A DNA stretch of 23,638 bases. It comes from an uncultured Alphaproteobacteria bacterium. Lineage in GTDB: Bacteria; Pseudomonadota; Alphaproteobacteria; Rickettsiales; UBA1997. Location: positions 1-23,638 of the forward strand of contig CAINKA010000134.1 of NCBI GenBank assembly GCA_903849835.1, in the 5' to 3' direction. How positions within the stretch are numbered: the stretch's first letter is position 1; every line of letters starts with the position of its first letter. This document shows positions 8,219 to 15,225 of this stretch, piece after piece. The notes beneath the pieces are model-generated. The model saw only the letters and a list, made by a program, of their open reading frames with translations, did not search any database and was not told the origin of the DNA. A program made the translations under genes and the position numbers.

Positions 8219-8936
8219 ATTTTTTTATAACTACTGCCGGACTGCCCATAACCAAAACTTCCGACATAACATTTTTTGTTACAATCGAGCCAGCAGCTAC
8301 CACCGATCCTTTTCCAATGGTTGTTCCATGTAAAATATTTGCACCAGCTCCAATTGCCACTCCGTCCTCAATGATTGGGCCATGCATATGTTCGATTTTA
8401 AAATCGTTACCTTTGCCAAATCTTTTGTCATTTGTTGTCGCTACTAGACATCCGATAAAAACATCATCTCCAATCGTGCAATTGCCAGTCACGATACTTA
8501 GGTCCATAATCTTAGTTCTTTTGCCAATTTTGACATTGTAGTTCACGGTAGAATTTCTACCGATTACTGAAAATTCTCCGATCTCAACTTGCTCTCTAAT
8601 CGAAGCTCCATCGCCTATCAAGCAATTATTGGAAAGCTTTACGTCACAATAAATTACTGCATTTGGACCAATCAGGCAGCCGTCTCCAATTGTAAGTTCT
8701 TTTTTAAAAATTAATTTTCTCGAGAGCGACCCAGAACTTTTTGGCTCTTTTCCAAGATATGAGTTAGGAAAAATTTCGACATTATTCCCAATTCTGACTC
8801 CATTTTCTATTTTTACCCCACTATGAATTACGACATTATCACCTATCGTCACATCTTCTTTTATGAAGCAGAAAGGATCAATTTTTACATTCTTACCAAG
8901 CTGGTTTGTAAGGATAACTGAGCTGAAGAAAGTCAT
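8160..8936 (-). CDS. Left-handed beta-helix (hexapeptide repeat) acyltransferase
   Basis: A 258-residue LbH acyltransferase. Hexapeptide turns repeat along most of the chain, for example IGDNVVIHSG, IENGVRIGNNVEIF, IGDGCLIGPNAVIY, NNCLIGDGASI and IGDDVFIGCLVATTNDKRFG, ending with IGKGSVVAAGSIVTKNV and a proline-rich tail. The loop containing IEHMHGPIIEDGVAIG probably forms part of the active site. Enzymes of this shape N- or O-acetylate nucleotide sugars. In this locus N-acylation of a 4-amino- or 3-amino-deoxysugar is plausible, as for FdtC and WlbB, but this is inference. The frame opens at a TTG (8981); the ATG at 8936, just before the first helix coil, is preferred. It is divergent from the CgeB-like gene with a 66-base gap. 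Confidence 0.85.
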   Translation of the reverse strand: MTFFSSVILTNQLGKNVKIDPFCFIKEDVTIGDNVVIHSGVKIENGVRIGNNVEIFPNSYLGKEPKSSGSLSRKLIFKKELTIGDGCLIGPNAVIYCDVKLSNNCLIGDGASIREQVEIGEFSVIGRNSTVNYNVKIGKRTKIMDLSIVTGNCTIGDDVFIGCLVATTNDKRFGKGNDFKIEHMHGPIIEDGVAIGAGANILHGTTIGKGSVVAAGSIVTKNVMSEVLVMGSPAVVIKKFNDEKKPYNPPKELPRPAL

Positions 8937-9002
8937 TTCTATTTTGAAAAAATATGCGAGAAAATTATCCTCTCGTCGCAAGTTAGTTAAAAAAACAAAT
9001 AA

Positions 9003-10367
9003 ATGGCAAAAATAATTTTCAGTACCATTTCCGGTATTCCAAATTCTAAAAAATTACCATGTTTTTACGAAGGTTTAGTTAATGCTTTGGTTAGAAATGG
9101 TAATGAAGTCATGTTGATGATTACCAATCAGTTAATGGATAATTCTTGGAGTAGTAACAGAAGCTCGTCTGCAATAGATACAAAAAAACTAAGTAAAGAA
9201 ATAACTAATTTTAATCCAGATTTTGTTATTGCTTGCAATAATTCACTTTACGAATTTCTCCCAAAACTAGTTTCTTGTCCAATAGCTATTTATGGCACCG
9301 ATTCCCCAGCTTTATTCGTTGATAAGGAATTGCTAAAGCGTAATGCCGAGCGTTATCATTTTTTAATGGCAAGCGATGATTTTATTCCGATGGCCAAGGA
9401 ATATTTCGGAACAAAAATGAAAAGCTTGAATGTTCTTCATTTTGCAACCGATTTTTGTTCCAAAAAAATTGAGCAAAATAAAAATATTTCTTTCATCGGA
9501 ACTGATTTTAGCTTTTCTTCATCTCCGTTTAAAAAAGTTTTTGCTAAAAAATTTAATGATGAGGACAAAGAGGATTTTAAAATTTTTCTAAAATCTTTTA
9601 GAAAAAATGTTTTGCTAGAGCCGCAAAGGCATTTAGAGGATCTGGGAATCAGCTCTTCTGCGATTAGAAAAATTTCTCACGCTGATTTTCTGAATTTAAT
9701 TTCTTCAAATTTTAGAATACAGGTTTTGCAATCCGTTGCTGATTTGGGGTTGGCTGTATATGGTTCGAATAGCTGGATTGATACTTGCAACTCCTCAGTA
9801 GATTTGGCGTTATCTTATTCTGATTTAGAAGTCTCTTCAGTTAGCGATAATCAAAACATCTATAATTCCAGCAAAATTTCGATAAATATTTCCCATGCTC
9901 AAGCTGGCAGAGCTTTTTCTTGGAGAGTCAGGGATATCATGGCTTGCAACTCTGTTTTAGTTTCTGATCCAAGAGAAGATCTCGTGACGCAGTTTGGAAA
10001 ATATGTAAAAATTCCAACTTACGAAACCCCTTACGAAGCGAGGCAAATTTGTCAGAAATTATTGCAAGATGATGTTTGGAGAAGGGAAATCATTGTAGGC
10101 TCTCAGCTTGCAATTGAAGAGGGGCATAGGTTTAAACATAGATTAAAAGATTTGGAAGAGATGGTTGGCGTGGAATTAATCTGCAAAAATAGAGGCAGCC
10201 TTATCGAGATGGGTTTTTTTAATTATCCCATTGCAGATTCCATTGCAGAGAAATCGAAGAATTCTTTGTTTAAAAAAAATGGTAAAGTAAGGTCTTGGCT
10301 TAGAAAAAATAGAAAAGCAAAAAAAGCCATCAAAGAATTTAAAAAATCTTTAAAGCATAGAACCTAG
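9003..10367 (+). CDS. CgeB-like GT-B glycosyltransferase
   Basis: A 454-residue protein resembling the CgeB (spore maturation) and group-1 glycosyltransferases. The N-terminal Rossmann half reads MAKIIFSTISGIPNSKKLPC with a VIACNN strand and an IYGTDSP turn. The C-terminal half carries the recognisable block from about residue 291: ISINISHAQAGRAFSWRVRD, then MACNSVLVSDPREDL and a capping helix with EARQICQKLL. The tail is strongly basic and may touch membrane lipids. Donor and acceptor are unknown. The stop is unusual: the insertion sequence that follows begins with the last base of the codon, so TA comes from the target site and G from the element. The reconstructed ancestral stop is TAA at the same place, so the protein is probably full length. 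Confidence 0.78.
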   Translation: MAKIIFSTISGIPNSKKLPCFYEGLVNALVRNGNEVMLMITNQLMDNSWSSNRSSSAIDTKKLSKEITNFNPDFVIACNNSLYEFLPKLVSCPIAIYGTDSPALFVDKELLKRNAERYHFLMASDDFIPMAKEYFGTKMKSLNVLHFATDFCSKKIEQNKNISFIGTDFSFSSSPFKKVFAKKFNDEDKEDFKIFLKSFRKNVLLEPQRHLEDLGISSSAIRKISHADFLNLISSNFRIQVLQSVADLGLAVYGSNSWIDTCNSSVDLALSYSDLEVSSVSDNQNIYNSSKISINISHAQAGRAFSWRVRDIMACNSVLVSDPREDLVTQFGKYVKIPTYETPYEARQICQKLLQDDVWRREIIVGSQLAIEEGHRFKHRLKDLEEMVGVELICKNRGSLIEMGFFNYPIADSIAEKSKNSLFKKNGKVRSWLRKNRKAKKAIKEFKKSLKHRT

Positions 10368-10385
10368 ACACTGTTAGCTAATTAT
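10367..10385 (+). repeat. Left terminal inverted repeat of the insertion sequence
   Basis: GACACTGTTAGCTAATTAT, a perfect 19-base inverse match to 11191-11209. The bases just inside differ (TTCCCCC here; CAACCCC at the other end read inward), which marks the repeat boundary. Confidence 0.93.
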
Positions 10386-10435
10386 TTCCCCCATCCTAAC
10401 CTCCTACTTTCCCAACCAAAAAGTAGAGGCAACTC

Positions 10436-10816
10436 ATGGACAAAAGACTATACCCAATCTCAGAGTCCTTCTTCAACGAGAAGATCAACTCTCTAATTGT
10501 AGGCAGCTATTCAGCAGCTGGAAGACCACAAAGAATAACAAATTACCAAGTATTCTGCGCCGCTTTATACGTGCTTCGAACTGGTAGTTCTTGGAGAGAT
10601 TTGCCGAAAGTTTATGGCTATTGGCACAGCCTTTATCTTCGTTTCAAAAAAAGTAGCGATCGAGGGTTGTGGTGGAAAATCTTGCAAGAGCTGCAGCGAC
10701 ATAAAGTTGTCACGATTAACGTTGTGATGGCTGATAGCACAACAATGAAAGTTCATCGACATGGCGGCGGATTAAAAGGGGGATCCAAACGAAAGGTAGA
10801 AATCCCGCAGGCATGA
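10436..10816 (+). CDS. IS5-family transposase, upstream frame (orfA)
   Basis: The 126-residue N-terminal part of the transposase. It contains the DUF4096-type domain seen in IS427-like elements, with YQVFCAALYVLRTGSSWRDL near residues 42-61 and a YGYWHSLYLRFKKSSDRGLW block. The first catalytic aspartate of the DDE triad lies in MADSTTMKVHRHGGG near residue 100. The last dozen residues after GGGLKGG no longer resemble transposase, whereas the -1 frame continues the family sequence (KGRNPAGMTTKFH). The full enzyme therefore probably needs a -1 frameshift into orfB. A purine-rich AGAGGC lies a few bases before the ATG as ribosome-binding site. Confidence 0.85.
   Translation: MDKRLYPISESFFNEKINSLIVGSYSAAGRPQRITNYQVFCAALYVLRTGSSWRDLPKVYGYWHSLYLRFKKSSDRGLWWKILQELQRHKVVTINVVMADSTTMKVHRHGGGLKGGSKRKVEIPQA
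10774..10780 (+). other. Candidate -1 programmed frameshift site
   Basis: The heptamer A AAA GGG lies in the orfA frame as TTA AAA GGG, fitting the X XXY YYZ slippery pattern. A -1 slip here leads through an open frame into orfB and joins the two transposase halves. A stimulatory structure was not worked out. Confidence 0.5.
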
Positions 10817-11202
10817 CCACCAAGTTTCACTTGGCAATAACTGCGGACGGCCATTTGGTCGAAGGATTTTTAACTGCTGGAAATGTTTGCGACATAACCG
10901 TGGCCAATGAGCTGACAAGAAATGTTGTCGGTTTAGAGGATATGGGATATGACTCTGATGAGCACAGGTGCTATCTAAGATCAAACAACAGCACACCAGT
11001 AATTCCTGGAAGGAAAAACAGAAAGATTCCGATAATCTACGATAAGTCTTTGTACAAACTGAGAAGGCGGATTGAGATTTTCTTCGGCAAGCTAAAAGAG
11101 AATAAGAGGTTGGCGATGCGCTACGACAAGTCAGATCAGTCGTTCTTTAGTTTTATAGCTTTAGCTGAGGTTAAGATTTTCTTGGGGTTGATAATTAGCT
11201 AA
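10813..11202 (+). CDS. IS5-family transposase, downstream frame (orfB, DDE catalytic part)
   Basis: The 129-residue C-terminal part of the transposase. The frame starts with an ATG that overlaps the orfA stop (ATGA), but it is also open upstream, so it is probably expressed by -1 frameshifting from orfA. Family blocks are MTTKFHLAIT, VEGFLTAGNVCD, GLEDMGYDSDEHR with the second catalytic aspartate, PVIPGRKNRKIP and YKLRRRIEIFFGKLKENKRL with the catalytic glutamate, then AMRYDKSDQSFFSFIALA. All three DDE residues are thus present across the two frames. The stop lies within the right inverted repeat. The element looks functional at sequence level. Confidence 0.87.
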   Translation: MTTKFHLAITADGHLVEGFLTAGNVCDITVANELTRNVVGLEDMGYDSDEHRCYLRSNNSTPVIPGRKNRKIPIIYDKSLYKLRRRIEIFFGKLKENKRLAMRYDKSDQSFFSFIALAEVKIFLGLIIS

Positions 11203-11209
11203 CAGTGTC
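11191..11209 (-). repeat. Right terminal inverted repeat of the insertion sequence
   Basis: ATAATTAGCTAACAGTGTC, the exact reverse complement of 10367-10385. The stop of the downstream transposase frame lies inside it. TA at 11210-11211 matches the TA before the left end. From there to 11309 no gene or clear structure is seen. Confidence 0.93.
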
Positions 11210-11309
11210 TAAGAGCTACAATGGTTGCGAGATAAAGCACGTTTCTATAATATGGCCAATATTTCTTACTCAGGGTATTATTGTGTCGCAAAAAAAGATA
11301 CGTAACTAA

Positions 11310-12392
11310 TTATCGATTGGTAAAATTTTTTAATTTGGAGATAAATTTCTTTAGTAAAGAATTATAAAATTTTATCTTATGCATACACTCTATCGCAGAT
11401 CCAAGAGGATTATTGGTAATTAATTTTAATAACTCCTTATCGGTAAAATTAAATTCTTTTTCTAAAGTTTTTCTTATATCTAGGTTTTTTAATAAATTAA
11501 ACAAAGTAGTTAAGGCAAATTGATGATGAGATGGGTCATTTACCTTCATGGACTCCAATGCGATCAGGAATGGTATTAAATCTTCGGAAATTTGTTTGTG
11601 ACGAGTTGGTAAGTTCGGAAAAACTTTAATAAGATCATCCATATTTTTGATTGATAAATAATTCTCTAAAATTTTTTCATTATCAAAGACAAGCCTCTTT
11701 CTTACATCAGAAGTATTGCTGCTTAGGTTTTGATTATTTCTTCTCTGTCTGTATTGAACCAGATTTTCAGGTAATACATGCATCTCATATCCCGCGAGGC
11801 AAATTCTTACCCACATATCAAAATCATGTGCTTGAGAAATTAATTCGTTAAAGCCATTAATGTTTTTAACACAATCTGCCGTAGTTACAAAAGTTGGGGC
11901 AGCTATGCAATTTCCTTTGTAAAAAAAATGATTTAACCACTCATGCTTTTTCTTATTTTCTGATATAAAAATTCTTTCAAATTTTTTAGTTTTTTTTTGT
12001 AGAATTCGATTTTTTTCGTCGATTGCTTCAATCCCGCTGAACACGGCGCCATATTCCGGATTAAGCTCTAAAAAATTGACTTTTTTTTCTAGGTTATCCG
12101 GCAGCATTATATCGTCAGACGCAATTATTGATAAATATTTTCCATTGGCTTTTTTAAAACAAAAATTAACCGCTTTGCATATACCTAAATTTCGATCTGA
12201 AGTGATTAAATTTATTCTCGGATCTTTAAATTTTTTTATAATTTTCAGACTATCATCCAGTGAGCTATCGTCAAAAATTAGCAGCTCAAAATTCTTTAAA
12301 GTTTGATTTAAAATACTTTCAATAGTGTAGCCGATATATCGAGAATGGTTGTAAGATGGCACTATAACGGTTACAAGGGGCTTACTAAACAT
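11310..12392 (-). CDS. GT2-family glycosyltransferase with C-terminal extension
   Basis: A 360-residue GT-A glycosyltransferase. The N-terminal domain starts with LVTVIVPSYNHSRYIGYTIE, has nucleotide-binding Asp41-Asp42 in IFDDSSLDDS and a metal motif at 92-94 (ASDDIMLPDN), followed by the AHDFDMWVRI acceptor-side block. The last 120 or so residues form a helical, lysine-rich region without a recognised domain. The gene lies 59 bases after the fdtA-like gene on the same strand, so both may be one unit reading away from the small secreted-protein gene. It converges on the insertion sequence. Substrates are unknown. Confidence 0.87.
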   Translation of the reverse strand: MFSKPLVTVIVPSYNHSRYIGYTIESILNQTLKNFELLIFDDSSLDDSLKIIKKFKDPRINLITSDRNLGICKAVNFCFKKANGKYLSIIASDDIMLPDNLEKKVNFLELNPEYGAVFSGIEAIDEKNRILQKKTKKFERIFISENKKKHEWLNHFFYKGNCIAAPTFVTTADCVKNINGFNELISQAHDFDMWVRICLAGYEMHVLPENLVQYRQRRNNQNLSSNTSDVRKRLVFDNEKILENYLSIKNMDDLIKVFPNLPTRHKQISEDLIPFLIALESMKVNDPSHHQFALTTLFNLLKNLDIRKTLEKEFNFTDKELLKLITNNPLGSAIECMHKIKFYNSLLKKFISKLKNFTNR

Positions 12393-12451
12393 TAATTTTT
12401 TGGTAATTTTTTAGAGAATAAAGGTGATCAAATTGTGTCAGGTTTTTAAAT

Positions 12452-12847
12452 TTATTTTTTTATGTAATCTAAAAACTCCGAATAATCATTAATGTAATCG
12501 TCTTCCATAAAAACATTGTCAGCTAAAACCAATAACACGCAGTCCTTACTGAGGTTTGATAATTCCCTCCACACTACCCCGTCTATAAAAAGACCTTGCT
12601 TAGGATTATTTAAAATAATTTCAGTTTTTTTTATCCCGTCATCAAAAGTAATGGTGCAGGTGCCAGATACGGCTATGTAAACTTGCTTTAAATTTTTGTG
12701 AGCATGTTTTCCGCGAACAACGCCTTCTTGATTAGAAAAAAGATAATAAATTCTTTTGATGTCGAAGGGAATATTTTTCATAGATTCAATTACGGAAAGG
12801 GATCCGCGCTCGTCAGAATGAGTTTCGATGTCTAAAATTTTTATCAT
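12452..12847 (-). CDS. fdtA: FdtA/QdtA-type TDP-4-keto-6-deoxyhexose 3,4-ketoisomerase
   Basis: A 131-residue cupin of the FdtA/WxcM C-terminal family, which converts TDP-4-keto-6-deoxyglucose to a 3-keto-6-deoxyhexose, the precursor of Fuc3N- or Qui3N-type sugars. The family core is clear: ETHSDERGSLSVIE, then YYLFSNQEGVVRGKHAHKNL with His48, His50 and Lys51, Gln55, and a SGTCTITFDDG strand. The length equals that of stand-alone FdtA. Whether the product has galacto (FdtA) or gluco (QdtA) configuration cannot be decided by eye. A matching 3-aminotransferase gene (fdtB or qdtB) is not in the window, although WecE uses the same starting sugar. The start lies 30 bases after the small secreted-protein gene. 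Confidence 0.85.
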   Translation of the reverse strand: MIKILDIETHSDERGSLSVIESMKNIPFDIKRIYYLFSNQEGVVRGKHAHKNLKQVYIAVSGTCTITFDDGIKKTEIILNNPKQGLFIDGVVWRELSNLSKDCVLLVLADNVFMEDDYINDYSEFLDYIKK

Positions 12848-12877
12848 TTTTTGTATTTTTTAAAGCGTTTTACGAAA

Positions 12878-13174
12878 TCAATTCTGCATCATAAAAACTC
12901 GTTCTTTCTTCGTGTCCATATCCTGCAATTGAATTCTTGTTCCGCCGGCAACTGAATCCATGAAAAGCACTTTTGCTGTGTGATAGCTGTCATTTTTCAT
13001 GTCGTAAAATTGAAATGTTAGGCCTTCGCGCATTAGATTTCCTGGGCCGATTTCGATGTCGGCTTTGTTCTCGTAATCATACCCGCTCCAAGCTAGAGAG
13101 GGATTTGAGGTCAAAAAAAATACCGCAAATATTGCGGTAAAAGTAAATTTTTTTTGCAGTGATGGTTTGTTCAT
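12878..13174 (-). CDS. Small secreted protein, DUF5334-like
   Basis: A 98-residue protein with a signal peptide: basic MNKPSLQKKF, a hydrophobic stretch TFTAIFAVFFL, and a likely cleavage after SLA at residue 28. The mature 70 residues start WSGYDYENKADIEIGPGNLM and contain a beta-rich FQFYDMKNDSYHTAKV repeat-like segment. This resembles the DUF5334 family of small periplasmic proteins from memory; the function is unknown. The frame is open upstream to 13264, and an ATG at 13246 is possible, but this would bury the signal peptide behind 24 extra residues, so the ATG at 13174 is chosen. That ATG overlaps the stop of a 26-codon upstream frame. Confidence 0.7.
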   Translation of the reverse strand: MNKPSLQKKFTFTAIFAVFFLTSNPSLAWSGYDYENKADIEIGPGNLMREGLTFQFYDMKNDSYHTAKVLFMDSVAGGTRIQLQDMDTKKERVFMMQN

Positions 13175-13251
13175 GGTTGACATTTCGGGTTGACATTTGG
13201 TGATGCGATTAGTTTTATGCGCGGCCGTTTTTTGCGAAGCGCACATCTCAT
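13171..13251 (-). CDS. Possible 26-codon leader ORF upstream of the small secreted-protein gene
   Basis: A basic 26-residue frame (starts MRCALRKKRPRIKLIA, ends with NVNPKCQP) with AGGA four bases before its ATG, the best ribosome-binding site in this area. Its TGA overlaps the next ATG as ATGA, so ribosomes finishing here could restart on the secreted-protein gene, which has no clear site of its own. It could be a coupling leader peptide. The competing reading is that AGGA serves an extended start of the longer frame at 13246. Confidence 0.35.
   Translation of the reverse strand: MRCALRKKRPRIKLIASPNVNPKCQP
13175..13198 (+). repeat. Direct repeat GGTTGACATTT, period 13
   Basis: GGTTGACATTT occurs at 13175-13185 and 13188-13198, separated by CG. 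Each copy contains a perfect TTGACA box. Only the second has a suitable -10 at 17 bases. Confidence 0.8.
13190..13218 (+). promoter_or_regulatory. Candidate sigma-70 promoter for tRNA-Pro
   Basis: Perfect TTGACA (13190-13195), a 17-base spacer, and TTTTAT (13213-13218, four of six consensus bases). Transcription would begin near 13225, giving a leader of about 65 bases before the tRNA. It lies over the start of the minus-strand small gene, which lowers certainty. Confidence 0.4.
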
Positions 13252-13290
13252 AATTTCCTTTCAAATTTTCTTTTCAACAAAACTTTATCT

Positions 13291-13368
13291 CGGGGCGTAG
13301 CGCAGTCTGGCTAGCGCATCTGGTTTGGGACCAGAGGGTCGGGAGTTCAAATCTCTCCGCCCCGACCA
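13291..13368 (+). tRNA. tRNA-Pro (anticodon UGG)
   Basis: A full cloverleaf can be drawn: acceptor CGGGGCG pairs with CGCCCCG; the anticodon stem TCTGG/CCAGA encloses the loop TTTGGGA with anticodon TGG at 13326-13328; the T arm is GGGAG-TTCAAAT-CTCTC. The discriminator is A and the 3' CCA is encoded (13366-13368). UGG reads CCN proline codons by wobble. Confidence 0.97.
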
Positions 13369-13387
13369 CTTTTCGTTTTTTGATTTT

Positions 13388-15127
13388 TTATTTCTTAAAA
13401 ATTTCTCCACTTCCCGCCTCGTCATCGTAAAGAATTATATCCTTGATGATCTCGGAATTTATTTCGCGGAAGGCGTTGAGAGCGCTGTTAATCTCAGAAC
13501 TATTAACGCCGATTGAGGCTAGGGCAGCACTGCTCAATTGCAGGCCAGTTTCTAAATTTTTTGACACGACAAAATTTGCTCCAACCTTTTTAAATCTGTC
13601 AGCATTGTTGATGCTTTCGGATTTTGTAATCATCAAGGCGTTCGGAAAATTTTCGTGAATGAAGCGCGTGATTTTCATGCAAGCAAGTTCATCATCCATC
13701 GATACAACCACGGATTCAGAGCGTTCAACGCCGATATGTTTTAAAATATCAAGATTCATCGCGTCGCCATAAAAAATATTATAACCGTTATTTTTTTCCA
13801 AACGGACTAGGCGATGATTATTTTCAAGAATGATGTAATTGATGCCGCGTTTACGCAGGATGTAGGCCACGATGCGTCCGACTTTAGAAAATCCGATGAT
13901 AACAATGTGCTTCGAAACATCTCCGATTTCTCTTTTTATTTTATTGTCGTGCAGAATTTCTTTGGTGTAGAGGACGGCCTTTATTCTGCGTCCAAGAGTT
14001 GCAAGCAAAGGTGTGAGAGCCATCGTGAAAGTCACGACTGTCATTAAAAATTGTGACAAATCAACATCGATAAATTTCTGCTGAACCGCCATTAAAAACA
14101 CAACGAAAGCAAATTCGCCGCCTTGCGACAAAAGCAATCCGGTGTGAATTGCTGGTGCTAAAGGAAAGCGAAATATGCGGCACAGAGCTATGACTATCGA
14201 GGCTTTAAGAAATATCAGGGCAAGTGAAACTGCGACGATATAAGGCAAGCTTTGCAACAATAAATCAAAGTCAAACGACATCCCGATCGTCATAAAAAAC
14301 AATCCGAGCAGCAGCGATTTCAGAGATAAAATTTCTTCTTCTACGCGATATTTATATTCCGTTTCCGCGACCATCAGACCAGCGATGAAAGCGCCAAGGG
14401 CAAAGGACAAGCCCATGTAATTGCTCAAGTAAGCCGAGCCCAAAACTATGATCAAAGTGAAGCTCAGAAATAAAACATCGCTTTTTGTTTCGGCGATTAA
14501 GCGATAGATTGGACGCATGAAAGAGCGACCTACGACGTAAATTATTCCCATCGCTATCACCGCATCAATCAAGGCTCCGCCGAGGGCGTTAGCGATGCTA
14601 AAATCGCTTTTTGTTAGCAGAGGAAATAAAACTAAAATCGGAATTACGGCCAAATCTTGCATCAAAAGAATCGAGAAAGAGAGGCGTCCAACGCGAGTTG
14701 ATTGTTCGCTATGTTCAGCAATCACTTGCATTACGATAGCCGTCGAAGACAGAGATAGCGCGCTTCCAATGATGATTGAAGTTTCTGTTGATAGGCCAAA
14801 AAATAAAATGCAAATGTAAGAAATAACTGCGGAAGTGATGATGACTTGTAGCCCACCAAATCCTAAAACATATTTTCGCATCGCCATTAATCGACTGAAA
14901 GTCAGTTCTAATCCGATGGCAAAAAGTAAAAAAACAATTCCGAGTTCAGCGATCGATCCAGTTGTTTCTGTCGTGGTTAAAACACCAAATCCGAAAGGTC
15001 CAATTGCTGCACCCGCGACTAGATATCCAAGGGCGGGACTGAGTCCGAGTTGTTTAAAAATTATGACGACTGCGACCGATGCGAAGAGCAAAAGAATGAT
15101 GTCGCGAAGGTAACTGATATCGTGCAT
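13388..15127 (-). CDS. Kef-type (CPA2) cation/proton antiporter with RCK/TrkA-N domain
   Basis: Inner-membrane monovalent-cation/H+ antiporter or K+ efflux protein, 579 residues. Residues 1 to about 380 are a Na_H_exchanger domain with roughly a dozen hydrophobic segments; typical blocks are LGYLVAGAAIGPFGFG, LLFAIGLELTFSRL, SLSSTAIVMQV, LLMQDLAVIPIL and SQGGEFAFV. From about 405 a TrkA-N Rossmann domain follows, with HIVIIGFSKVGRIVAYILRKRG, the acidic ILENN strand end and the GDAMNLDILKHIGVE block, which should bind NAD(H) or nucleotide as a gate. The length is close to KefB/KefC, but no KefF/KefG partner gene is adjacent, so glutathione control is uncertain. It is divergent from dcd; its stop lies 20 bases from the tRNA-Pro end. 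Confidence 0.9.
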   Translation of the reverse strand: MHDISYLRDIILLLFASVAVVIIFKQLGLSPALGYLVAGAAIGPFGFGVLTTTETTGSIAELGIVFLLFAIGLELTFSRLMAMRKYVLGFGGLQVIITSAVISYICILFFGLSTETSIIIGSALSLSSTAIVMQVIAEHSEQSTRVGRLSFSILLMQDLAVIPILVLFPLLTKSDFSIANALGGALIDAVIAMGIIYVVGRSFMRPIYRLIAETKSDVLFLSFTLIIVLGSAYLSNYMGLSFALGAFIAGLMVAETEYKYRVEEEILSLKSLLLGLFFMTIGMSFDFDLLLQSLPYIVAVSLALIFLKASIVIALCRIFRFPLAPAIHTGLLLSQGGEFAFVVFLMAVQQKFIDVDLSQFLMTVVTFTMALTPLLATLGRRIKAVLYTKEILHDNKIKREIGDVSKHIVIIGFSKVGRIVAYILRKRGINYIILENNHRLVRLEKNNGYNIFYGDAMNLDILKHIGVERSESVVVSMDDELACMKITRFIHENFPNALMITKSESINNADRFKKVGANFVVSKNLETGLQLSSAALASIGVNSSEINSALNAFREINSEIIKDIILYDDEAGSGEIFKK

Positions 15128-15146
15128 TTGGGAAAATTTTTTTGAG

Positions 15147-15220
15147 AATTAAGATTTGTTAAATTTCTTTAAAGAAATAAAAAATCACAACCCCTATTTT
15201 CAATTCACAAATTCTTAATT
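15147..15220. repeat. Imperfect inverted repeat around a 16-base palindrome between the antiporter gene and dcd
   Basis: ATTTCTTTAAAGAAAT (15163-15178) is a perfect 16-base palindrome. Outside it, AATTAAGATTTGT (15147-15159) and ACAAATTCTTAATT (15207-15220) are inverse copies with one extra base. The structure fills most of the 98-base divergent gap and could be an operator, or chance in AT-rich DNA. Confidence 0.6.
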
Positions 15221-15225
15221 TTTAA

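Larger units (their letters stand above)
10367..11209. mobile_element. IS5-family insertion sequence (IS427-like, two-ORF type)
   Basis: An 843-base element bounded by perfect 19-base inverted repeats (GACACTGTTAGCTAATTAT). It is flanked by TA on both sides (10365-10366 and 11210-11211), a likely 2-base target duplication as known for IS5-family members of the IS427 group. It carries two overlapping transposase frames on the plus strand. Removing the element and one TA joins AGA ACC TA to AGAGC and recreates a TAA stop for the upstream gene. Intact ends, intact frames and unchanged target copies suggest that the insertion is recent. The exact subgroup needs a database comparison. Confidence 0.9.

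Noticed and set aside
13291..13368. tRNA-Pro as attachment site for the glycan island
   Set aside because: I found no second copy of the tRNA 3' end near the left end of the island and no integrase gene.
14835..15113. 92-codon plus-strand frame within the antiporter gene
   Set aside because: It is antisense to a strongly conserved membrane domain and has no family features; a shadow frame.
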